This document shows positions 1 through 5,796 of a stretch of DNA of 14,952 bases, in pieces; the first letter of the stretch is position 1; each line of letters opens with the position of its first letter. Under the pieces are notes generated by a model. It ran no database searches. It had not been told where the DNA came from and worked only from the letters and a program-made list of their open reading frames with translations. This DNA comes from CANHEE01 sp043777755 (GTDB lineage Bacteria > Bacteroidota > Bacteroidia > Chitinophagales > Saprospiraceae). Made by a program: the position numbers and the translations under genes. The stretch is taken from contig JAYWHK010000011.1 in the NCBI GenBank assembly GCA_043777755.1, forward strand, positions 1 through 14,952, given 5' to 3'.

Positions 1-94
1 TCAATTACTTAATAAAATAAAAAAACTATCCATTAGGAAAATGATATTGGGCTTTAGTGCTAAAAAACATACAAGTTAAAAACAGCTGCTCCGT

Positions 95-132
95 AAAAAA
101 AAGACGCCTCGTGAACCACCACCGAGACGCCT
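95..132 (-). terminator. Intrinsic terminator of the T9SS adhesin gene
   Basis: Read on the minus strand, a 10-bp stem (AGGCGTCTCG with CGAGGCGTCT, two G-U pairs, 11-nt loop) runs straight into eight T residues. It lies about 130 bp past the stop codon of the leftward T9SS gene, which is where its terminator should be. Stem arms are at 102-111 and 123-132, with the T-run at 95-102. Confidence 0.8.
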
Positions 133-193
133 TTAATTAAACTGGAACTAATTTATGTAGAACCTCACTTGCCGAATTAAGTCCTATCCTAAA

Positions 194-218
194 TCCTTTC
201 CAAAGGAAAGGACTTTTT
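194..218 (+). terminator. Possible rightward terminator hairpin
   Basis: An 8-bp perfect stem (TCCTTTCC / GGAAAGGA) with an AAA loop is followed on the plus strand by C and five T residues. No rightward gene ends just upstream inside the window, so it would serve a gene beyond the left edge or act as a second structure behind the leftward T9SS gene. Function is inferred from shape alone. Confidence 0.35.
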
Positions 219-264
219 GAGTCAGGATTGGCGCTGTTATGCCCGCTTTTGTAAAGCGATTTTA

Positions 265-3200
265 CTAAGGCAAGACAATCATCTTACGAACCGCTTGGAA
301 TTTTCCGCTTTCGATTCGATACATCAATACGCCTTGTACGCTCAAATCATCTTTGCTGATGACAAATTGATTGTAACCTTTGATGGCGTTTTGCTGAACA
401 GTCTTAATGATTGCACCTGCTGTATTATAGATTTTCAATGTAGCTTCTGCATTTTCTGGCATTTGATAGCCAATCGTTGTATTTCCGTTGAATGGATTGG
501 GTTGATTCTGATACACTTCAAAGGCTTTTTCAGTTTCACCATTAAATTTCAAAATCACATTTGCTGGTGTTCCTGTCCTATCATAAGCCTCTGCGCTCAC
601 AACACGTGAATCCAAACTCAATGCGTTTGCCAAGTTGCCACTTTCTTTTGCTTTTACATTTAAGTAAAAAAGAACATCGCTGTCTTTCAAAACCTCTGTT
701 TGTTTGAACCAAGATGCACTGATTAAACCTTCACGAATATTGGTAAAACCAAAAGCATTTTTGTCAAAACCTTTTACTGTACCTTCTTCTATTTCTATCA
801 ATTGGAATTTATTTTGGTCAAAACCAAGTGTAAATTGCATTGCTGAAATTTCATTCAACTGATTGATTGTGAACGGAATACGTAAAGTTTGATTTTTTTC
901 AAAAGCAATATTATCCATTGTGATTTCATTGGTTTTGTCATTTCTTGAACCAGCATCACCAACCAAAGTACCAGGTTTTGCATTTGCATTGACATCACCA
1001 ACTTTCATTCCCATGAAGTCATTCGCTAATTTATTAGCATTCACTTGTACGTCCAACAACTCAGGAAACGCTTGACTCCAAGGATTCGTAGGTACAGGGA
1101 AAACATAAGATTTTGGTACAAATCTCCAAGAACTGTTGTTTGGTAAAGCCGTATAAATACCCAAAACCAATTTTCTCAATTCGTTCACATCTGAAACAGT
1201 GATTTTGTTGTTTTTATCAACGTCAGCGGCGATTATTTTGTAAGGAGAAGGCAACAATTGTAAGCCAAGAATGTGTCTGTTAATCAAATAAACATCATAC
1301 GTCGAAACACCATTGATGTGATTGATATTTTTCTCAGGTGTAATCTTATAATTGCTACCGCCAGGAATATTTTTGAATAAAAATTTACCCGTTGCATCAG
1401 TCACCAAAGCCGTTGTACCAGCATAAGTAATGTTCATACTTACTTGTTCGATGTCTTTTGCTTCTTCTGTATTTATTTTTCCTGCAACATTGAACATTTG
1501 AGTAGGCCCATTTGTACAAGCACCCATATTGTTCTGAATATCAATGTACGTATCGCAATAATCTTGGTTTCCACTTTCGTCAGTTACCCAAAGGCGAATC
1601 AAACGCTGACCCAAACTATCGCAATTGTATTGACGCATTGTATCCGTTACATTTGCCGAAAAAGAAAACTTCAATTTGTTTTTAGCCGTACAATTGTCAT
1701 AACTTCCTGCATCAATCATTGGGGCAAAAATCCATGCTTCTCCACCTGTTCCTGGTGCGCCAATTGGTGTAATTGTCGTTGAAAAACCATGAAAACAAAT
1801 AGGTGTCGGTTTTTTACCATCTTTGACAGTCACTTTCATTTCTTTGACAGTCATATTGCCACAACCATCATTTGCGAAGAATTTTACGGTTGTTGTTCCA
1901 TAAGGATAAATGCCCGTTGCATTGTCGCCATTTGTATTAAAACTGTTTGTAATCGTTACGGTTGGGCTACAATCCTTAGCTGTTGCTTTCGGAAAAGTCA
2001 CCAACGTAGATTTGCAATCTTTATCTTGTGCTAAAATAATAGTATCTTTCGGAACAAACAAATCAGGAACTTGATTGTCCATAATATTCAATGTTTGTGT
2101 ATATTCCCAACGTCCGCCGCCAGCAGGATTATTCGGATTGTAAGTACACCAGTCAATAACTGTCCATTTTCTCAAAATTTTGAAACAAGTAGAACTGTTT
2201 AAGGTAAATGTCTTGTCTTCGTAACTTGCCAAAGGATTTGTACAAGCGTTCAAATCTTTAAAAGATGGCTTATTGTAAGGAAATGGAATCGAATTCGGGT
2301 CTAAAGGATTGTTTCCAGAACAAGCTGTAATGGTATAATCTTGTGGCCAAACGATTTTTGTTCCGCTGATATTCCAAGCTGTTGTATTTTTCACAGTGAT
2401 GGTTTGTGTACAAACAGATGTTTTTCCCGTATTGTCCGTTGCTGTCCAAGTACGAGTGATATTTCCTGTTCCACATTGGTTCTGAATGTTTGGTGTTTCC
2501 ACATACATCATCGTGAATTGGCAATCGTCAGTCGCTGTTGGCGTACCGTATTTTGTCAAACTTGTCAAATCTGTTCCACAATCAACCGTCACGTTTGCTG
2601 GGCAAAAAGTGAACGTTGGTGCTAATTTGTCTTGTACCAAAACATTGACCATAGCAGTATTAGAGTTCCCATTACAATCCCAAACTTTAAAAATCACTTG
2701 GATTGTTTTGCCAGCATCAGCACATTGGAATTTTACAGTAGGTGCAAAAGGGTCGTTGTCGTCCATGCGTTTTACTTCAAATTTATCCAAGCAGCAATTA
2801 TCTACTGAGCCATTGTTGAAAGAAGTTGCTGGAACAAAAGCCATACCACCAACGGTCAATGAAACGGTCAAATTATTTTGAGCAACTGGTGTTGGAGGAA
2901 CATTGTCAATTACGGTAACGGTCATTGTACACGTTCCTACATTGCCACATTTGTCTGTTGCTGTATAAGTTACGACGTTTGTACCAGCAGTTGCGATGTG
3001 CGGTGTGCCTACGCCTGTACCAAATTTCCAAGTAGCTGTAATGGTTGCGATGCCAGAGCAATCATCAGTTGCGGTTGCTGGAGGTAAAACTACTGTTGCT
3101 TTACAGTTTGGCAAATCTGCACCAACTGTAATATTCGGAGGGCAAGTCACAACAGGCGCTTTTTTATCGTTCACCTTAATGATTTGCTGTTTTTTCATTG

Positions 3201-4506
3201 GTGTATTAGAACAATACTCTAACAAAGTCCATTCTCGAATGATGGTTGATGAGCCTGGACAAGAGCTAAGTACTTGGTCGGTATAAGTCATTTTAATACA
3301 ACCACTTACCGCTTGTTTGATAACGATTTGGTCTGTTTTTGTACTCAAATTACCGTCTTGGTCCCAAACGGGAAAACCTGTATTGGCAGGGTCAGTACTT
3401 GCTCCGCAGGCGATCGAAGGCTTTTCTATATCATTATAACTTTGGGGAAAAACAAATGTTCCACCAGTTATTCGTTTTACATCAATATTTTGAACGCATG
3501 ATCTTGTATTGCCATAAGCGTCAGAAGCCAACCAAGTACGAGTGATTTGTTGTTGAACATTTCCGATAAATTGGAAATTGGTGATTTTAGTGTCCAAAGA
3601 TTCAACACCGCCAGCAGAGGCTTGCTCGAATTTGATAATATCGCCAGGTTTGACAAACCAAGAAACAAAAGTTCCCATCATCACACCAGTTTTGGTCAAT
3701 TGAACGCAAGTGTCATTGATGGTGAAGTAAAAAGCATCTACGTTTGGATTGCCCCAACCCGTGGTCATCCAATCAAATTTTACGTGACCGTAACCAACTG
3801 CCATGGCGCAGTATTGTGTAAGATAACGAGGATTGGTCTTAACTACTTGATTTACAGCACCTTTGACAGTGATTTGGTTCGGCATCAAAGACTGATCAAC
3901 AGTTCCATTTCCGCCATTTGGCGTTTTGGTTGTCCATTTCCACATTTCATAAGGCCCATTAAAGCCATAAATGTTCATGTTACCGCAGTCAAAATTACTA
4001 ACGGTTTCTGTGTGTGTAAGGCTAACGACTGGCGTACAATTGTCTTTTACTGTAGGTGGATTTGTTACAGCGACAGTTGCAGATTCGATACAGCTAACAG
4101 TGATGTCTTTACAATCAATTTTTGGGCCTAATTTGTCTTCTACTTTGATAGCAGACCAACAAGAATTGCCGTTTTGGTGTGTAAATTTAGCGTTTAGCGT
4201 TTGACCGATGTGGCTACAATTGACAGTACTGCCAATAGAATTACCACTTCCGTCCATCACATTGACCGTTCCGAGTGCAGGACAGCCAACTACGGTTGCC
4301 ATCACCATCGAAGGAGTCACTTGTGCTGTGCCTTGATCGCCTAAAGATACATTAATCGAGCCTTTACAAGCCAAACCAGCGCAAGGTTGAGCGTTGGTTT
4401 TGATAGCCATAAATAAGAAAAATAATAAGATTCCGATAGAATACATCAAATTGACGAACATCGAAGCCATATTATTTGAGTGGGAGGTTGTTGAAATACG
4501 GTTCAT
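265..4506 (-). CDS. T9SS-exported HYR/dockerin/cohesin-like giant surface protein
   Basis: A 1413-aa secreted protein, probably a cell-surface or matrix adhesin. A long N-region and hydrophobic core (about 21-35) end at TNA-Q, so signal peptidase likely cuts near residue 39; M13 or M16 could also be the start. Residues 50-1000 hold Cys-rich immunoglobulin-like units with the recurring pattern ITRTW.A.D..G....C.Q.I.V. The clearest HYR domain is about 448-534, with relatives near 621-706 and 810-896. A carboxypeptidase-regulatory-like fold (about 1006-1062) precedes a dockerin-like pair (1063-1116, including DVDKNNKITVSD) and the family motif KVGDVN near 1167. A cohesin-like domain (about 1195-1321) leads to the type A sorting tail (1329-1413, QPNPFNGNTTI to KMIVLP). 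The HYR, dockerin-like and sorting domains are recognised from motifs; the adhesin role is inferred. It is monocistronic, with a terminator downstream and a possible long leader. Confidence 0.9.
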   Translation of the reverse strand: MNRISTTSHSNNMASMFVNLMYSIGILLFFLFMAIKTNAQPCAGLACKGSINVSLGDQGTAQVTPSMVMATVVGCPALGTVNVMDGSGNSIGSTVNCSHIGQTLNAKFTHQNGNSCWSAIKVEDKLGPKIDCKDITVSCIESATVAVTNPPTVKDNCTPVVSLTHTETVSNFDCGNMNIYGFNGPYEMWKWTTKTPNGGNGTVDQSLMPNQITVKGAVNQVVKTNPRYLTQYCAMAVGYGHVKFDWMTTGWGNPNVDAFYFTINDTCVQLTKTGVMMGTFVSWFVKPGDIIKFEQASAGGVESLDTKITNFQFIGNVQQQITRTWLASDAYGNTRSCVQNIDVKRITGGTFVFPQSYNDIEKPSIACGASTDPANTGFPVWDQDGNLSTKTDQIVIKQAVSGCIKMTYTDQVLSSCPGSSTIIREWTLLEYCSNTPMKKQQIIKVNDKKAPVVTCPPNITVGADLPNCKATVVLPPATATDDCSGIATITATWKFGTGVGTPHIATAGTNVVTYTATDKCGNVGTCTMTVTVIDNVPPTPVAQNNLTVSLTVGGMAFVPATSFNNGSVDNCCLDKFEVKRMDDNDPFAPTVKFQCADAGKTIQVIFKVWDCNGNSNTAMVNVLVQDKLAPTFTFCPANVTVDCGTDLTSLTKYGTPTATDDCQFTMMYVETPNIQNQCGTGNITRTWTATDNTGKTSVCTQTITVKNTTAWNISGTKIVWPQDYTITACSGNNPLDPNSIPFPYNKPSFKDLNACTNPLASYEDKTFTLNSSTCFKILRKWTVIDWCTYNPNNPAGGGRWEYTQTLNIMDNQVPDLFVPKDTIILAQDKDCKSTLVTFPKATAKDCSPTVTITNSFNTNGDNATGIYPYGTTTVKFFANDGCGNMTVKEMKVTVKDGKKPTPICFHGFSTTITPIGAPGTGGEAWIFAPMIDAGSYDNCTAKNKLKFSFSANVTDTMRQYNCDSLGQRLIRLWVTDESGNQDYCDTYIDIQNNMGACTNGPTQMFNVAGKINTEEAKDIEQVSMNITYAGTTALVTDATGKFLFKNIPGGSNYKITPEKNINHINGVSTYDVYLINRHILGLQLLPSPYKIIAADVDKNNKITVSDVNELRKLVLGIYTALPNNSSWRFVPKSYVFPVPTNPWSQAFPELLDVQVNANKLANDFMGMKVGDVNANAKPGTLVGDAGSRNDKTNEITMDNIAFEKNQTLRIPFTINQLNEISAMQFTLGFDQNKFQLIEIEEGTVKGFDKNAFGFTNIREGLISASWFKQTEVLKDSDVLFYLNVKAKESGNLANALSLDSRVVSAEAYDRTGTPANVILKFNGETEKAFEVYQNQPNPFNGNTTIGYQMPENAEATLKIYNTAGAIIKTVQQNAIKGYNQFVISKDDLSVQGVLMYRIESGKFQAVRKMIVLP

Positions 4507-4742
4507 GAGAAATTTGCAAGTTTTGGTTAAATAAAAAAACGTTTTAAATGCTCGTTTTTAGAATTTGAAAATAAATAAAAGCGCAGCTTTTGTATTTGTA
4601 ACAGTTTTGTTAGAACATTTTTACATTTTGCGGTTTTAATTTTTACATTTTCTTTGGAAGGCATAGGGATATATACCTCACTGAGCAACAATATGTTGTG
4701 CAAGTTTAATTAAATGAAATTATAACAAACGAAAAAGCCCAT

Positions 4743-4862
4743 CAGTGGAATGAACCAAAGATGAAAAATTCTAAACTACGATGTTATGTACTGTATGTAT
4801 AAGGGTGAAACGCTCGAATTTCGAGCATTGGAATGAATGGACGTTGGATTTGAACCAAAGAT
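4743..4862. repeat. Imperfect direct repeat in the structured intergenic region
   Basis: The 12-mer TGAACCAAAGAT occurs at 4751-4762 and again at 4851-4862, exactly 100 bp apart. Each is preceded by a second shared motif, TGGAATGAA, at 4746-4754 and 4829-4837. In the first copy the motifs overlap; in the second they are separated by about 14 bp. On the minus strand the second 12-mer gives GGTTCAAATCC, which resembles a tRNA T-arm, but no tRNA is present. Confidence 0.6.
4812..4826. repeat. Palindrome GCTCGAATTTCGAGC
   Basis: Seven bases on each side are perfectly complementary around a central T. It sits between the two copies of the imperfect repeat. It could be an operator for a dimeric regulator or a hairpin in an RNA; nothing in the sequence decides which. 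Confidence 0.4.
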
Positions 4863-4877
4863 ACGTCGGCACGTATC
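4860..4877. repeat. Perfect 7-bp hairpin, 4-nt loop
   Basis: GATACGT (4860-4866) and ACGTATC (4871-4877) pair perfectly around CGGC. There is no T-run beside it, so it is not an intrinsic terminator. It abuts the second copy of the TGAACCAAAGAT motif, which suggests a structured RNA element. Confidence 0.5.
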
Positions 4878-4993
4878 ACGAGTAGAAGTTACCGGTGTCA
4901 TGGGAAAAATAAGTTTCGGTTTTTGAATAAAATGTTGTTAAAGCATTGTCACTTGGGAACGAAGACGTTAGCTTTTTTAGGATATTTCCAGTA

Positions 4994-5026
4994 CAAATAT
5001 ACTACATTTCTGCGAAAGTGTTACAA
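4994..5026 (-). promoter_or_regulatory. Candidate leftward promoter for the T9SS gene leader
   Basis: On the minus strand, TATATTTG (4994-5001) matches the Bacteroidota -7 element TAnnTTTG exactly, and a TTG (5024-5026) lies 22 bp upstream, slightly further than the usual 19-21 bp. Transcription would begin near 4987, about 480 nt before the T9SS start codon. This could drive that gene through a long leader or drive a separate RNA. Confidence 0.4.
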
Positions 5027-5205
5027 CTTTAACATTTTTTTATGATTAAAAATTTATATAAAAAAATAAAAAAATGTATAAAATACTGATTATCAATTTA
5101 TTATGATTTATAAAAAAATATATTTATTTTATAAATATTTTTATAACGATTAAAAACAGTCACAAAAGCAATTAAAAAAATCAAAAGTGTTTTAAAGGGA
5201 AACAA

Positions 5206-5499
5206 CTAAAAAGGTTTTTCCGTCGGATTTTGACGGGTATCAAAAAAAGTTAAAACAATGACATTTTGAATTTCTACTTTGTAGAAAACTATCGTATTTT
5301 TATCAATATTCAATCTTCTAATTCCTTTTTTTGATGTAGGCGTGCCACTTTCTGGAAAATTAGCCATGACTTTTAACGATTTATCAATACCTTTTATAAG
5401 TCCTTTTAGTATTTTAGTAAAACCATTTTCTTCAAGGTAATTGACTTGATTATCAAGCCAATCTTCAGCTGTAGGAGTCCATGTGATTAAGAAAGCCAT
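5206..5499 (-). CDS. RelE/ParE-family toxin of a type II toxin-antitoxin pair
   Basis: A 97-aa basic protein of the RelE/ParE superfamily. The N-terminal strand-helix (MAFLITWTPTAEDWLDNQV) and the C-terminal beta-hairpin around IRRLNIDKNTIVFYKV (60-75), followed by IVLTFFDTRQNP (81-92), match the family layout. RelE members cleave mRNA at the ribosome and ParE members poison DNA gyrase; the sequence does not decide between them, though the TRQNP ending is common in ParE-like and RelE-like chromosomal toxins. Its start lies inside the end of the antitoxin gene (13-nt overlap), so the two are co-translated and the antitoxin is made first. Length is normal for the family and no lesion is visible. 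Confidence 0.87.
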   Translation of the reverse strand: MAFLITWTPTAEDWLDNQVNYLEENGFTKILKGLIKGIDKSLKVMANFPESGTPTSKKGIRRLNIDKNTIVFYKVEIQNVIVLTFFDTRQNPTEKPF

Positions 5500-5735
5500 T
5501 TCTCATATTTTTTCATTACTTCATGATGAGGTTTTAGCTTAGAAGGGTCTTTCGTTTCTTCTAATGCCTTTTCAATTTGTTGCTGCACTTCCGTTGGAAG
5601 CGTATCCCACCAATCTTTTTCTACTTTATCTTGCGTAAAGCTTAGTAAGATATTACGGACAATACTTAATTGTTGCTTCTCTTTAATAAGAGCCAACAAG
5701 TCAATTATATCTCCTTTTAGTTCTAATGTATTCAT
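5487..5735 (-). CDS. Antitoxin partner of the RelE/ParE toxin
   Basis: An 82-aa acidic-helical protein, presumably the antitoxin that binds and neutralises the toxin encoded directly after it in an overlapping frame. The N-terminus (MNTLELKGDIIDLLALIKE) and the DWWDTLP motif (41-47) followed by a helix (EVQQQIEKALEE) match small antitoxins often found next to ParE/RelE toxins in Bacteroidota. The C-terminal KPHHEVMKKYEKWL is the probable toxin-wrapping segment. There is no obvious helix-turn-helix or ribbon-helix-helix, so autoregulation through DNA binding is not evident from the sequence. It has its own promoter, about 16 bp upstream, separating it from the LanB-like gene before it. Confidence 0.83.
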   Translation of the reverse strand: MNTLELKGDIIDLLALIKEKQQLSIVRNILLSFTQDKVEKDWWDTLPTEVQQQIEKALEETKDPSKLKPHHEVMKKYEKWLS

Positions 5736-5751
5736 TTTTAATTATTTTAAA

Positions 5752-5782
5752 CAAAGTTACACTATTTTTTCACAAAAATCAA
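5752..5782 (-). promoter_or_regulatory. Promoter of the toxin-antitoxin operon
   Basis: On the minus strand, TAACTTTG (5752-5759) matches TAnnTTTG exactly. TTG (5780-5782) lies 20 bp upstream, within the usual Bacteroidota spacing. It is 16 bp before the antitoxin ATG, giving a very short leader, and sits in the 61-bp gap after the LanB-like gene, so the module can be expressed on its own. Confidence 0.65.
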
Positions 5783-5796
5783 CTACTATTTTTAGT

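Larger units (their letters stand above)
4507..5205. other. 699-bp intergenic region with hairpins, partly structured
   Basis: No convincing gene is present on either strand; the longest plus-strand start-to-stop reading I noticed is 13 codons (from 4761). The part at about 4660-4990 is visibly less A+T-rich than 4990-5205 and contains a 7-bp hairpin (4860-4877), a near-perfect palindrome (4812-4826) and an imperfect duplication (4743-4862). A -7-like box on the minus strand (4994-5001) could start a transcript of about 480 nt running into the T9SS gene. It may be a long 5' leader, a small RNA gene, or both. I could not match it to tmRNA, SRP RNA, RNase P RNA or a tRNA. The part at 5040-5200 is simple A/T-rich DNA. 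Confidence 0.5.

Noticed and set aside
217..4204. Several plus-strand open frames of 68-194 codons opposite the T9SS gene
   Set aside because: They are antisense shadows of a clearly real 1413-aa protein. Their translations are rich in Cys, His and Ile without domain motifs.
4761..4802. Short 13-codon reading frame (MKNSKLRCYVLYV) as a RiPP precursor for the LanB-like enzyme
   Set aside because: It is too short, lies on the opposite strand over 1 kb away beyond the toxin-antitoxin pair, and has no leader-like sequence. Nothing supports it beyond a start and stop codon.
4840..4862. tRNA or tmRNA on the minus strand, suggested by GGTTCAAATCC
   Set aside because: No 5' acceptor strand complementary to GTCCATT, no anticodon arm at the right spacing, and no tmRNA-type start or tag reading frame were found.
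4855..4862. TATCTTTG on the minus strand as a second promoter for the T9SS gene
   Set aside because: It matches the -7 element, but no TTG lies at the expected distance and the box overlaps the 4860-4877 hairpin and the duplicated motif.
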